A stretch of DNA of 64,000 nt from Butyrivibrio proteoclasticus P6B7 (lineage in GTDB: Bacteria > Bacillota > Clostridia > Lachnospirales > Lachnospiraceae). The notes beneath the pieces were generated by a model that made no database searches, had not been told where the DNA came from, and worked only from the letters and a program-made list of their open reading frames with translations. Numbering within the stretch: the stretch's first letter is position 1; every line of letters starts with the position of its first letter. The stretch lies in the NCBI RefSeq assembly GCF_000622085.1, contig NZ_JHWL01000004.1, positions 202,864 to 266,863 on the forward strand. The letters are read 5' to 3'. Below, in pieces: positions 8,943-19,440 of this stretch. A program made the translations under genes and the position numbers.

Positions 8943-10442
8943 ATGAACAAGAAGAACGTATGGACAACATATAATGCGACTCAGCTTAAGGCTTGTGAGA
9001 AGTTCGCAGAAGATTACAAGAAGTTCCTTGACGAGTCTAAGACAGAGAGAGAGGCAATCGATACAATCGTTAACGAGATCGAGGCTGCAGGCTACAAAGA
9101 GCTCAACACTTTAATCGGTGGTAAGACTAAGCTTAAGAAGGGTGACAAGGTTTATTCAGTATGGATGAACAAGTCAATCGTTATGTTCCAGCTTGGTTCT
9201 GAGCCACTTGAGGCAGGTATGAACATTCTTGGAGCACACATCGATTCTCCAAGACTTGATGTTAAGCAGAATCCACTTTACGAGGATGGCGGTTTTGCTT
9301 ATCTTGATACACACTACTACGGCGGAATCAAGAAGTATCAGTACGTTGCTATGCCTCTTGCTATTCACGGCGTACTTGTTAAGAAGGACGGCACAACAGT
9401 TCAGCTTAACGTAGGTGAGGATGAGGATGATCCAGTATTCTTCGTATCAGATCTTCTTATCCACCTTGCACAGGATCAGATGGGCAAGAAGGCTTCTAAC
9501 GTAATCGAAGGTGAAGCCCTTGACCTTATCATTGGTAACAGACCTTTCGTAGTTGAGAGTAAGGAAAAAGAGAAGGCTGAGAAGACAAACTCTAAGCTTT
9601 CAGCTGGTGAGAAGTATGCCCTTGAAGCTGAGAAGGCTGAGAAGGCAGAGAGCGGAAAGGTTTCTGGAGCAGTTCGCAGAGGCGTACTTGCTATCATGCA
9701 TGACCTTTACGGTATTGAAGAGGAGGATTTCATCTCAGCTGAGCTTGAGATCGTTCCTGCTGGTAAGAGTAGAGACGCTGGCTTTGACAGATCTATGATT
9801 CTTGGCTATGGCCATGATGATAGAGTATGTGCATATCCTTCAATGCGCGCTATCTTAGAAGCTAAGAACATAAAGAGAACAGCTTGCTGTATCCTTGTTG
9901 ATAAGGAAGAGATCGGTAGCGTTGGTGCTACAGGTATGAGATCTAAGTTCTTTGAGAACGCAGTAGCAGAGCTTATGAACCTTACTAAGGAAGGCTACAA
10001 CGACCTTTCACTTAGAAGATGTCTTGCAAATTCCTGCATGCTTTCTTCTGACGTTAACGCAGGCTTTGATCCTACATATGCTTCATGCTTTGAGAAGAAG
10101 AACGCTTCCTTCCTTGGACAGGGACTTGTATTTAGTAAGTTCACAGGTTCAAGAGGTAAGTCAGGTTCTAACGATGCTAACGCTGAGTTCCTTGCAGAAA
10201 TCAGAAGAGCTTTTGATAAGGATGGCATCATCTATCAGACAGCTGAGCTTGGTAAGGTAGACGTTGGCGGCGGCGGAACAATCGCTTACATCCTTGCACT
10301 TTACGGAATGAACGTTATCGATGCAGGTGTTGCAGTTCTTAACATGCATGCTCCATGGGAAGCTATTTCAAAGGCTGACCTTTTCGAAGCAAAACGTGGT
10401 TATGTAACATTCCTTCAGGAAATTGATCTTAGAAACGAGTAA
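8943..10442 (+). CDS. M18-family aspartyl aminopeptidase
   Basis: 499 residues. M18 dinuclear-metal peptidases remove N-terminal acidic or neutral residues from peptides in the cytoplasm. Visible features are the metal-binding [24 protein letters not shown], the catalytic/metal [12 protein letters not shown] and the C-terminal [16 protein letters not shown] with the last metal His. The protein is longer than the typical ~430 because of a charged insert (about residues 205-240, [20 protein letters not shown]). The start at 8943 is chosen because AAAGGAG sits 8 nt before it; an in-frame ATG at 8895 has no ribosome site. It stands 5 nt before queA. Confidence 0.92.
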   Translation: MNKKNVWTTYNATQLKACEKFAEDYKKFLDESKTEREAIDTIVNEIEAAGYKELNTLIGGKTKLKKGDKVYSVWMNKSIVMFQLGSEPLEAGMNILGAHIDSPRLDVKQNPLYEDGGFAYLDTHYYGGIKKYQYVAMPLAIHGVLVKKDGTTVQLNVGEDEDDPVFFVSDLLIHLAQDQMGKKASNVIEGEALDLIIGNRPFVVESKEKEKAEKTNSKLSAGEKYALEAEKAEKAESGKVSGAVRRGVLAIMHDLYGIEEEDFISAELEIVPAGKSRDAGFDRSMILGYGHDDRVCAYPSMRAILEAKNIKRTACCILVDKEEIGSVGATGMRSKFFENAVAELMNLTKEGYNDLSLRRCLANSCMLSSDVNAGFDPTYASCFEKKNASFLGQGLVFSKFTGSRGKSGSNDANAEFLAEIRRAFDKDGIIYQTAELGKVDVGGGGTIAYILALYGMNVIDAGVAVLNMHAPWEAISKADLFEAKRGYVTFLQEIDLRNE

Positions 10443-10447
10443 TAAAA

Positions 10448-11488
10448 ATGAGTGAAATTGGATTATCAACTGCAGATTATTATTTTGATCTGCCTCAGGA
10501 GCTTATTGCACAGGACCCTATGCAGAAAAGGGACGAGTGCAGAATGCTTGTCATGGACAAGGAGACAGGCAAGGTTGAGCACCATATATTTAGCGAAGTA
10601 ATTAATTATTTAGAGCCAGGTGATTGCCTGGTTCTGAATAATACCAAGGTTATTCCTGCAAGACTCCTTGGAGTCAAGGAGGAGACAGGGGCCGCTGTAG
10701 AGATACTTCTTTTAAAAAGAAAAGAAGCAGATGTTTGGGAGACCCTTGTTAAGCCAGGTAAAAAGCTAAGAGTCGGAGCCAGAGTATCCTTTGGAGACGG
10801 CATATTAAAGGCTGAGATCGTGGAGGTCTTAGATGACGGAAATCGTCTGGTTAAGTTCTTTTACGATGGAATATGGGAAGAAGTATTGGACAGACTTGGT
10901 GAGATGCCACTTCCTCCATACATTACCCACAAGCTCCAGGATAAGAACATGTATCAGACCGTTTATGCCAAGTATGAAGGTTCTGCGGCTGCTCCAACAG
11001 CTGGTCTTCACTTTACAGATGAGCTTCTTGATAAGATCAGAGAAAAGGGCATAGATACTGCATTTGTAACTCTTCACGTTGGACTTGGAACCTTCAGACC
11101 AGTTAAGGTTACTAACGTTAAAGAGCATCACATGCACACTGAGTGGTATCAGGTAACCCAGGAAGCTGCTGATAAGATCAACAAGGCTAAGGCTTCAGGT
11201 CACAGAGTAATCTGCGTTGGAACCACAAGCTGCCGTACCATCGAAAGTGCAGCATCAGATGATGGAACCCTTGCTACATGTAGCGGAGACACCTCCATCT
11301 TCATCTATCCAGGCTACAAGTTCAAGCTCATGGACGGACTTATCACTAACTTTCACCTTCCAGAGTCAACACTTGTTATGCTGGTATCTGCTTTTGCAGG
11401 CAGAGAGCACGTGCTTTCCGCCTACGACGAAGCAATCAAAGAGCGCTACAGGTTCTTCTCCTTCGGAGACGCCTGCCTCTTTATTTAG
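10448..11488 (+). CDS. queA: S-adenosylmethionine:tRNA ribosyltransferase-isomerase (queuosine)
   Basis: 346 residues, typical for QueA, which transfers and isomerises the ribosyl group of SAM to preQ1-modified tRNA to form epoxyqueuosine. Signatures include the N-terminal [44 protein letters not shown] and the C-terminal [20 protein letters not shown]. It starts 5 nt after the aminopeptidase stop, so the pair is likely one transcript. A clear terminator follows. The preQ0/preQ1 genes queDECF lie 49 kb away in this window; tgt and the epoxyqueuosine reductase are not in the window. Confidence 0.96.
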   Translation: MSEIGLSTADYYFDLPQELIAQDPMQKRDECRMLVMDKETGKVEHHIFSEVINYLEPGDCLVLNNTKVIPARLLGVKEETGAAVEILLLKRKEADVWETLVKPGKKLRVGARVSFGDGILKAEIVEVLDDGNRLVKFFYDGIWEEVLDRLGEMPLPPYITHKLQDKNMYQTVYAKYEGSAAAPTAGLHFTDELLDKIREKGIDTAFVTLHVGLGTFRPVKVTNVKEHHMHTEWYQVTQEAADKINKAKASGHRVICVGTTSCRTIESAASDDGTLATCSGDTSIFIYPGYKFKLMDGLITNFHLPESTLVMLVSAFAGREHVLSAYDEAIKERYRFFSFGDACLFI

Positions 11489-11506
11489 TATGATAATGGT
11501 GATAGT

Positions 11507-11536
11507 AAAACCTCTTGCGAAAGCGAGAGGTTTTTT
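11507..11536 (+). terminator. Intrinsic terminator after queA
   Basis: The stem AAAACCTCT/AGAGGTTTT encloses TGCGAAAGCG and ends in a T run. The following 240 nt to cysK are AT-rich with no gene seen; the cysK promoter should lie there, but no confident -35/-10 pair was picked. Confidence 0.85.
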
Positions 11537-11776
11537 GTGTAAAGAATTGAGGGGAAATGCATATGTGGTGTTTACACATCAATGATTGTACTATTGCTTT
11601 AGTGTTTAGATACATATAAGCTCTCTTTATATCAGCCGATAAAGTTTGTTTAATTCCCAAGACAAAAGCGTGGTGCTAGAATCAGATTATCAAATAAAGC
11701 AGCACACAAAATACAAAGAGCTGCAGATAATAATCAGTTAAAAAATATTGAATATATTTTATGGGAGGATATGAAC

Positions 11777-12712
11777 ATGGCAAACATCAAAGAAAGCGCA
11801 CTTGAACTTATTGGAGGAACACCACTTCTTAAATTAAACGGTTATAGCAAGAAAGCTGGTGTAACTGGAGCAACACTTCTTGCAAAGCTTGAATACCTTA
11901 ATCCAGCGGGATCGGTTAAGGATAGAGTTGCTCTTAGCATGATCGAGGATGCAGAGAAGAGCGGAAAGCTTAAGCCAGGAGCAACAATCATCGAGCCTAC
12001 ATCAGGTAACACAGGTATCGGACTTGCAGCAGTTGCAGCAGCTAAGGGATACAGAGCAATCCTTACACTTCCAGATACAATGAGTGTTGAGAGAAGAAAT
12101 CTTCTTAAGGCATATGGCGCAGAGATCGTACTTACAGAAGGCGCTAAGGGAATGAGGGGAGCCATCGCTAAGGCTGAAGAGCTTGAGAAGGAAATCGATG
12201 GAGCAATCATTCTTGGACAGTTCGTTAACCCAGCTAACCCAGCAGTTCACAAGGCTACAACAGGTCCAGAGATCTGGGAGCAGACAGATGGTAAGGTAGA
12301 CATCTTCGTAGCAGGTGTTGGTACAGGCGGAACAATCACAGGTGTTGGTGAGTACTTAAAAGAGCAGAATCCTAATGTTAAGGTTGTTGCTGTTGAGCCA
12401 GCTACAAGCCCAGTTCTTTCAAAGGGTGAAGCAGGACCGCACAAGATTCAGGGTATTGGTGCTGGATTCGTTCCAGATACTCTTAATACAAAGGTTTATG
12501 ATGAAGTAATCGCAATCGATAACGACGATGCATTTGCAGAGGGTAAGAGATTCGCTATCTCTGAGGGTATCCTTGTTGGTATCTCATCAGGTGCAGCCCT
12601 TAAGGCAGCTACTATCCTTGCAGAGCGCGAAGAGAACAAGGGTAAGAACATTGTAGTTCTTCTTCCAGATTCAGGAGACAGATACCTTTCAACTCCACTC
12701 TTTGCTAACTAA
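11777..12712 (+). CDS. cysK: Cysteine synthase A (O-acetylserine sulfhydrylase)
   Basis: 311 residues. This PLP enzyme makes cysteine from O-acetylserine and sulfide. The PLP lysine is K48 in NPAGSVKDR. The substrate loop [10 protein letters not shown] and the phosphate-binding [13 protein letters not shown] are intact. Two ATGs (11771 and 11777) follow GGGAGG at 11763-11768; the second gives the better spacing of 8 nt and the usual MANIKES-type start. It opens a 16-kb same-strand run rich in sulfur-metabolism genes, and its sulfide-fixing role fits the C-S-cleaving enzymes downstream. Confidence 0.95.
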   Translation: MANIKESALELIGGTPLLKLNGYSKKAGVTGATLLAKLEYLNPAGSVKDRVALSMIEDAEKSGKLKPGATIIEPTSGNTGIGLAAVAAAKGYRAILTLPDTMSVERRNLLKAYGAEIVLTEGAKGMRGAIAKAEELEKEIDGAIILGQFVNPANPAVHKATTGPEIWEQTDGKVDIFVAGVGTGGTITGVGEYLKEQNPNVKVVAVEPATSPVLSKGEAGPHKIQGIGAGFVPDTLNTKVYDEVIAIDNDDAFAEGKRFAISEGILVGISSGAALKAATILAEREENKGKNIVVLLPDSGDRYLSTPLFAN

Positions 12713-12961
12713 TTTATAGAGACAAAGCGCTCTGGACTTGCCACCAGCTGCGCATAGCTTATTACTCAATATCCATAAATAAAATGCCAAAAAGAGATCG
12801 TGTCATATACATGGTTTCCAAAACAAATTTTGCCAAAACATTTTTGTTGCTCTGTAGCTCATTTGCTGCGGAGCAATATTCATATTCAAAGGATAGGTGT
12901 TGCATCCCTGCCACACATATAAACAGTTATTACGCCTAATACTCAAGAATAAGGAGACACC

Positions 12962-14137
12962 ATGGGAAAGTACAATTTTGATGAAATAGTAGAGCGAAGA
13001 AATACCTCATGTCTTAAATACGACTTTGGACTTAAGAGAAAGGGCCGTGACGACCTTCTGCCACTTTGGGTTGCAGACATGGACTTTAGGCTCCCTGACG
13101 CGGTTCTTGATGATATTAAGGAAAGGGTGGATCACGGAATCTTTGGCTATACAGATCCTGATGAGAAGTACTTTGACGCAGTTAAGACCTGGTTTAGGGA
13201 AAGACATGGCTTTGAGCCTGAAAGCGACTGGATCACAGTTGAGCCAGGCGTTGTCTATTCAATTGCCGTTGCGGTAAAGGCCTTTTCAGAAGAGGGGGAC
13301 AGCGTTCTGATCCAGAACCCTGTATATTACCCATTTGCAGAGACCATCCGTCTTAACAAGAGGAAGGTTGTCAGCAACGACCTGGTCTACAGGGACGGCC
13401 ACTACGAGATTGACTTCGATGATTTCGAGAAGAAGATCGTGGATAACCAGGTTAAGCTCTTTTTGCTCTGTAGTCCCCATAATCCCGTAGGAAGAGTCTG
13501 GACAGAAAAAGAGCTAACGAAAATTGCGGACATTTGTCTTAAGCATAACGTCTATGTCTTTGCAGATGAGATTCACTCTGACTTTGTGTACAGGGGCTTT
13601 AAGCATACCTCCTTCATCACCCTTGGGGGTAAGTACAAGGAGAAGCTGATCCTTGGCACAGCTCCAAGTAAGATCTTTAATCTGGCTGGCCTTCAGCTTG
13701 CCAATATCATTATTCCTAATAAGGACACCAGGGATAAATTCAGATTCCAGAATGATGCCTCAGGCTACAGTCAGCCTAATGCTCTTGGCCTTGTGGCTGC
13801 AAGGAGCGTCTACACTAAGGGAGGAGAATGGCTTGATGAGTTAAAAGAGTACCTGGAGGGGAACCTTAACTTTGTCAGAGACTATCTAAAGGAAAAGCTT
13901 CCTGAAATAAAGCTCATAGAACCTGAAGGAACATATCTAATATGGCTTGATTTTAGTGCTGTCACAGATAATCACAAGGAGCTTGAGGATATTATTGTAA
14001 ACCAGGCAAAGCTCTGGCTTGACCCAGGCATTATCTTTGGCAGAGAGTCTGCACTCTTTGAAAGAATCAACATTGCAGCTCCAAGGAGCATAATAAAGCA
14101 GGCCCTGGACCAGCTCTATAGCGCTTTACATAAATAA
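12962..14137 (+). CDS. MalY/PatB-family PLP cystathionine beta-lyase or aminotransferase
   Basis: 391 residues, aminotransferase class I/II fold. Features are PLWVADMDF near the N-terminus, SPHNPVGRVWTEKEL, the ADEIHSDFVY aspartate-containing strand, and the PLP lysine K237 in APSKIFNLAGLQ, all typical of MalY/PatB proteins. These cleave the C-S bond of cystathionine or related thioethers to release a thiol, ammonia and pyruvate. AAGGAG precedes the start. The 249 nt before it hold no gene. Its position between cysK and the nitrogenase-like genes supports a C-S lyase role, but substrate specificity cannot be read from sequence. Confidence 0.88.
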   Translation: MGKYNFDEIVERRNTSCLKYDFGLKRKGRDDLLPLWVADMDFRLPDAVLDDIKERVDHGIFGYTDPDEKYFDAVKTWFRERHGFEPESDWITVEPGVVYSIAVAVKAFSEEGDSVLIQNPVYYPFAETIRLNKRKVVSNDLVYRDGHYEIDFDDFEKKIVDNQVKLFLLCSPHNPVGRVWTEKELTKIADICLKHNVYVFADEIHSDFVYRGFKHTSFITLGGKYKEKLILGTAPSKIFNLAGLQLANIIIPNKDTRDKFRFQNDASGYSQPNALGLVAARSVYTKGGEWLDELKEYLEGNLNFVRDYLKEKLPEIKLIEPEGTYLIWLDFSAVTDNHKELEDIIVNQAKLWLDPGIIFGRESALFERINIAAPRSIIKQALDQLYSALHK

Positions 14138-14241
14138 GAGCATAAATAATTCGTATCGATGACTATAAGTTTTCCTTAATTGCGCGTAGCCTCCAGCCCT
14201 AGTAATATCAATAAAAACAAGCAGGCAGGAGGGTAGGAGAA

Positions 14242-14394
14242 ATGGCAAACACACAGGAAGATAGAGATGAATTACTACGTATATGGGAAAAGATCAAAGA
14301 ACAGGTTGAGGGTCTTAAATATGGCAGTGTAAACATCATAGTTCATGATGGCAGAATCACACAGGTTGAGACAAACTCTAAATTAAGGTTTTAA
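14242..14394 (+). CDS. YezD-like (DUF2292) small protein
   Basis: A 50-residue protein: MANTQEDRDELLRIWEKIKE, then a short region ending IIVHDGRITQVETNSKLRF. The C-terminal pattern (GSVNIIVHDGRITQ...K.RF) matches the DUF2292/YezD family, whose Bacillus subtilis member is known from sulfur-limitation regulons. It has GGAGGG 12 nt upstream of the ATG and ends 12 nt before the nifB-like gene, so it appears to lead that operon. The molecular function is unknown. Its presence is a small independent sign that the operon responds to sulfur supply. Confidence 0.8.
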   Translation: MANTQEDRDELLRIWEKIKEQVEGLKYGSVNIIVHDGRITQVETNSKLRF

Positions 14395-14406
14395 GGGGGA
14401 AAAGAC

Positions 14407-15279
14407 ATGGCTAGATCATTTGAAGAACTTGAAAAGAATCACCCCTGCTTTGGAGGATGCAAATTCAATGCCGGAAGAATACATTTACCGGTAAGCCCTG
14501 GTTGTAACATAGCCTGCAGGTTCTGCGACAGATCAGTTAATGACGTGGAGCAAAGACCTGGTGTTACCAGTAAAGTAATCTCACCTGATGAGGCTAGTTC
14601 TTTTATCTCAAGAGCGGTGGAGCTGGTGCCATCCATAAAGGTAGCGGGAATTGCAGGACCTGGAGATACGCTGGCAACGGACTATGCTATAGACACCTTT
14701 CATAAGATAGGAAAGACCCATCCAGACCTTCTTAAGTGCATGAGCACCAATGGACTTCTTCTTAATGAGAGAGTAGATGAACTTATAGAGGTTGGAATCG
14801 ATACCCTGACAGTCACGGTTAATGCGGTGGATCCAGAGATTGAGGCTAGGCTTAACGACTACATCATCTACCACGGTAAGAAGATTGAGGGCGTAGAGGG
14901 AGCTAAGATCCTTATTGAGAATCAGCTTAAGGGAATTAAGAAGGCTGCTGATACAGGAATCACCCTTAAGATCAACACAGTTCTGGTACCTGGTATCAAC
15001 GATCACCACATCGGAACCATAGCTAAGACTGTAAGCGAGCTGGGAGCTATCATCTACAACATCATTCCTTTGATACCACAGCATAAGTTAAAAGATATAC
15101 CAAAGCCCACCTGTGAGCAGATTGAGGATGCCAGGGAAGAGGCGGAGAAGTATATCAAGGTATTTAGACACTGTGCACACTGCAGAGCGGATGCGGTGGG
15201 AGTTCCAGGAATATCTGAGTACAGCAAGCTGGTGTATCAGAACAGGCTCAATGTGAGAAATACCTTTTCTCATGGCTAA
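14407..15279 (+). CDS. NifB-like radical SAM protein
   Basis: 290 residues. The N-terminus has HPCFGG (Cys14, Cys18), the radical-SAM motif CNIACRFC (Cys33, Cys37, Cys40) and RPGV. The C-terminus has HCAHCRADAVG (Cys256, Cys259), the CRADA signature characteristic of NifB. NifB builds the carbide-centred 8Fe core (NifB-co) for nitrogenase cofactors. The usual C-terminal NifX domain is absent and is supplied by the next gene, as in minimal archaeal and clostridial NifB. The usual His-rich segment after HPC is altered (GGCKFNAGRIH). Its presence suggests that the NifDK-like pair carries a NifB-derived cluster. A weaker alternative is a related radical SAM enzyme. Confidence 0.88.
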   Translation: MARSFEELEKNHPCFGGCKFNAGRIHLPVSPGCNIACRFCDRSVNDVEQRPGVTSKVISPDEASSFISRAVELVPSIKVAGIAGPGDTLATDYAIDTFHKIGKTHPDLLKCMSTNGLLLNERVDELIEVGIDTLTVTVNAVDPEIEARLNDYIIYHGKKIEGVEGAKILIENQLKGIKKAADTGITLKINTVLVPGINDHHIGTIAKTVSELGAIIYNIIPLIPQHKLKDIPKPTCEQIEDAREEAEKYIKVFRHCAHCRADAVGVPGISEYSKLVYQNRLNVRNTFSHG

Positions 15280-15335
15280 TGTGTGGATTATTCAATCTGC
15301 GACATGGATCATTGTTATTAAATGAGGAGAACCGG

Positions 15336-15695
15336 ATGTACAGAGTCGCAATGGCATCCACCGACAACAGGCACGTGGATCAGCATTTTGGAAGGGCTGA
15401 AAGCTTTCTTATTGTTGATGTGGATGATGAGGGAAATTATGAAGAAATCGAACAACGTTTTGTAACGCCCATCTGTGGCGGCGGCCACCATGATCAGAGT
15501 GCTCTCAAAAGAGGAGTTGAGGCACTTCTTGATTGCAACATAGTGGTGGCAGCCAAGATTGGCCCTGGGGCCTGCAACGAGCTTCTAGAACACAACCTAA
15601 ATCCCTTTGAATTTACCGGGGAAGTTGGAGATGTGCTTGAGAGATTAGATAAATACCTTAAACTCTTGGAGGAGATGAATAATTATGGATTGTAG
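15336..15695 (+). CDS. NifX/NafY-family cluster-binding protein
   Basis: 119 residues of the dinitrogenase iron-molybdenum cofactor-binding fold: MYRVAMASTDNRHVDQHFGR, a central CGGGHHDQS segment with Cys and paired His, then GPGACNELLEHNLNPFEF. Such proteins carry NifB-co or cofactor intermediates. The start at 15336 follows GAGGAGA with good spacing; the open frame extends to 15279, but the upstream part has no ribosome site and overlaps nothing useful. It follows the nifB-like gene by 56 nt and its end overlaps the next gene by 11 nt, indicating coupling. Confidence 0.85.
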   Translation: MYRVAMASTDNRHVDQHFGRAESFLIVDVDDEGNYEEIEQRFVTPICGGGHHDQSALKRGVEALLDCNIVVAAKIGPGACNELLEHNLNPFEFTGEVGDVLERLDKYLKLLEEMNNYGL

Positions 15696-16878
15696 CGGTT
15701 GTAACAAGTGTACAGAAGTAAACTGCAGCATAGACACCAAGTGTCAGCAGCTGGATAGAAGTCTTATGGATAAGTGGGGAGCCATCAGCTTTCCGATTTA
15801 TCAGACGGCCACCTTTGCCCACGATGGCTTTGGGGGAAGCACGGGTTATGACTATACACGAATGCAGAATCCAACGAGGCAGCAGCTTGAATCGATAGTT
15901 GCATACCTTGAAAATGGTAAGGATGCGCTGGCTTTTTCAAGCGGAATGGCAGCAATAGCAACAGTGATGGAGCTCTTTTCACCAGGAGACCACTTCATTG
16001 TGGATGAGGATCTCTACGGGGGTAGCATTAGATTATTTAACGAGATCAGTAAAAAGAATGGTCTCGAATATACAGCAATAAGCCTTAGTACTGAGGATAT
16101 AACACCATATATTAAGCCTAATACTAAGGCAGTTTACCTGGAAACACCAACAAACCCTATGATGAATGTCACAGACATAGAAAAGCTTTCACAGGTAACT
16201 AAGGAAAAGGAAATTCTTCTTATAGTAGATAACACCTTCCTTTCACCTTATTTCCAGAATCCACTGGACCTTGGGGCAGACGTAGTAATCCATTCAGGAA
16301 CCAAGTTCCTGGGAGGTCACCACGATACCATAGGAGGTTTTGTGGTGGTTAAGGACGAAGTGCTTGATGAAAGGCTCCGCTTTATCTATAAGACAACAGG
16401 AGCAGGTCTTTCACCCTTTGACAGCTGGTTAATACTTAGAGGTATCAGAACCCTGGCAGTAAGGCTTGACAGAGCTCAGGAAAATGCCCTTAAACTGGCC
16501 AACTACCTTAAGAGACAAAAGCATGTCACAAAGGTTATTTACCCGGGGCTTCCTGATCATCCAGGGTATGAGATCATGAAAAAGCAGGCCAGGGGCTTTG
16601 GAGCAATGCTTACATTTGAAGTGGATTCAGAGGAATTTGCAAAGAGCATCCTTAACAATGTACAACTTATCTACTTTGCAGAAAGCCTTGGAGGAACAGA
16701 GACTCTTATTACATATCCTATAACCCAGACCCACGCAGATGTGCCTAAAGAGCAGCTTGAAAGAAACGGTATTACAGGAAGGCTCCTTCGCTTATCAGTG
16801 GGACTTGAGGGCATTGCAGATCTTATCTGCGAGTTTAACAGAGTCTTTGCCATCGCAGACAAAGAGCTATCTAGATAA
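15685..16878 (+). CDS. Cys/Met-metabolism PLP enzyme with cysteine-rich N-terminus
   Basis: 397 residues of the cystathionine gamma-synthase/gamma-lyase, methionine gamma-lyase and O-acetylhomoserine sulfhydrylase family. Family marks are FSSGMAA, the YGGS loop, ETPTNP, VDNTFLSP and the PLP lysine K207 in HSGTKFLGGH. Unusually, the first 20 residues hold five cysteines (3, 6, 9, 14, 20; CSGCNKC then C...C), a possible metal or Fe-S site. It overlaps the NifX-like gene and precedes the nifH-like leader. It could release or re-fix a thiol; the exact reaction is unknown. Confidence 0.88.
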   Translation: MDCSGCNKCTEVNCSIDTKCQQLDRSLMDKWGAISFPIYQTATFAHDGFGGSTGYDYTRMQNPTRQQLESIVAYLENGKDALAFSSGMAAIATVMELFSPGDHFIVDEDLYGGSIRLFNEISKKNGLEYTAISLSTEDITPYIKPNTKAVYLETPTNPMMNVTDIEKLSQVTKEKEILLIVDNTFLSPYFQNPLDLGADVVIHSGTKFLGGHHDTIGGFVVVKDEVLDERLRFIYKTTGAGLSPFDSWLILRGIRTLAVRLDRAQENALKLANYLKRQKHVTKVIYPGLPDHPGYEIMKKQARGFGAMLTFEVDSEEFAKSILNNVQLIYFAESLGGTETLITYPITQTHADVPKEQLERNGITGRLLRLSVGLEGIADLICEFNRVFAIADKELSR

Positions 16879-16926
16879 ATTGAAGGGTAAAGAAATACTT
16901 ATACCCAGCAATAAGCAATACTTTAT

Positions 16927-17961
<1,035 letters not shown>

Positions 17962-17978
17962 GAAAGGCGGAGATAATT

Positions 17979-19424
17979 ATGACGCAGCTTAACACAGAAG
18001 TAGAAGTAAGAGACAGGAGACTTAAATCCATACTGTCATTTAGCGGAAAGGCCAGTGAGCTTCAGGAGTTTTCAAGACAATTAAAAGCCCCTGATAAGGC
18101 AAGAACCTTTACCCAGTGCGGAGATTGTGCTCAGATGTGCGCAGCGACCATCTGCTATCACGTAAGAGGAGCCGCAGTTGTGGTACATGCCCCAATGGGA
18201 TGCTTTGCTACAACTCCTTCAACACAGGAAGCAATCAACAACTCAGCTAAGTCTAGAAAGGTTAAGCCCTTCAATACACAGCTTATTTGCAGCAATATAT
18301 CAGAAAAAGAGACAATTTACGGCGGACTTAAAAAGCTACGAGAAGCCATCGACGAAGCACAGAACCGCTTCCATCCAACAGCTATCTTCATCCAGTCCTC
18401 CTGTGCAGCAGGAATCGTAGGTGATGACATCGAGTCAGTAGCAGATGAAAAGCAGGAAGAACTTGGAATCCCCATTGTTCCTGTATACTGCGAGGGCTTT
18501 AAGTCCAAGATCTGGTCATCAGGTTTTGATGCAGGCTACCATGGCATTCTTAAGAGAATAGTTAAAAAGCCAGAGAAGAAGCAAGAGGACCTTGTAAACA
18601 TTTTCAACTTCCTTGGAACAGATACGTTCACACCAATCCTTAAAAAAATCGGTCTTAGACCAAACTATCTGGTACCTCTTGCAGATGTTGATACTATCTC
18701 AAGGATGACCGAAGCAGCCTGCTCAACACATATATGTGAAACCCTTGGAACCTATATCACAGATGTCCTTGAAAAGGAATACGGTGTACCTAAGGTTCAC
18801 GCACCTGCACCATACGGAATCAAGTGGACTGATGCCTGGTACAGAGAACTGGCTAAGATCACTGGTAAATCAGACATCGTAGAGAACGTGATCAAATCAG
18901 AACACGAAAGAATACAGCCAGAGCTTGAGAAGTTAAGAGAAGAGCTTAAGGGCATAAAGGTTTATATCTACGCAGGAGATTCCTACGCTCACAACATGGG
19001 CAGCATTATGGCAGACCTTGGAGTTGAGATAGTAGGTATCACAACACTTCATCATGATATGAGGACAGACGGCGAAACCATAGATCATTCAACACTTCAG
19101 GAGATGATCAATGTAGCCGGCGATATAGATAAATTCACAGTCTGCAACAAGCAGCCTTACGAGATCATCAAGGTCCTTAAGGACACCAACCCAGACGTGA
19201 TCATCGCCCGTCATATGAATATGACAATCCTTGCAGGTAAGCTTGGAATCCCAAGTCTTCTTGAAGGTGAGATCAACATCTCAGCAGGCTACGATGGAAT
19301 CCTTATCATGGGCAGAAGAATAAGAGACATTGTAAAGGCAAAGGGACTTCTTTCAACTCTTAAGGAGTACAACCAGTTCCCTTATACCCAGAAGTGGTTA
19401 GAAGATGAAAGACTATACATTTAA
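17979..19424 (+). CDS. NifD-like nitrogenase component 1 alpha subunit homologue
   Basis: 481 residues. Cysteines align with the NifD P-cluster ligands: Cys50 (or 54) for C62, Cys75 in HAPMGC for C88, Cys142 in SSCAAGIVGDD for C154. Cys253 (HICETLGTYI, 15 residues before YGVP) aligns with cofactor ligand C275. Where NifD has His442, about ten residues before GFDG, this protein reads LLEGEINISAGYDG, so no histidine ligand is visible. Cys47/50/54/59 form an unusual cluster near the N-terminus. It is probably an alpha subunit holding a NifB-derived cofactor with different end ligation, and not a dinitrogenase. Confidence 0.88.
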   Translation: MTQLNTEVEVRDRRLKSILSFSGKASELQEFSRQLKAPDKARTFTQCGDCAQMCAATICYHVRGAAVVVHAPMGCFATTPSTQEAINNSAKSRKVKPFNTQLICSNISEKETIYGGLKKLREAIDEAQNRFHPTAIFIQSSCAAGIVGDDIESVADEKQEELGIPIVPVYCEGFKSKIWSSGFDAGYHGILKRIVKKPEKKQEDLVNIFNFLGTDTFTPILKKIGLRPNYLVPLADVDTISRMTEAACSTHICETLGTYITDVLEKEYGVPKVHAPAPYGIKWTDAWYRELAKITGKSDIVENVIKSEHERIQPELEKLREELKGIKVYIYAGDSYAHNMGSIMADLGVEIVGITTLHHDMRTDGETIDHSTLQEMINVAGDIDKFTVCNKQPYEIIKVLKDTNPDVIIARHMNMTILAGKLGIPSLLEGEINISAGYDGILIMGRRIRDIVKAKGLLSTLKEYNQFPYTQKWLEDERLYI

Positions 19425-19440
19425 CTAAGGTGGTAGAGAT

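Noticed and set aside
11541..11770. T-box or SAM riboswitch before cysK
   Set aside because: No TGGTACCGCG-type T-box sequence, SAM-box motif or terminator is seen in this stretch.
15279..15335. Longer N-terminus for the first NifX-like protein
   Set aside because: The extra 19 codons lack a ribosome site and do not resemble the family; GAGGAGA supports the start at 15336.
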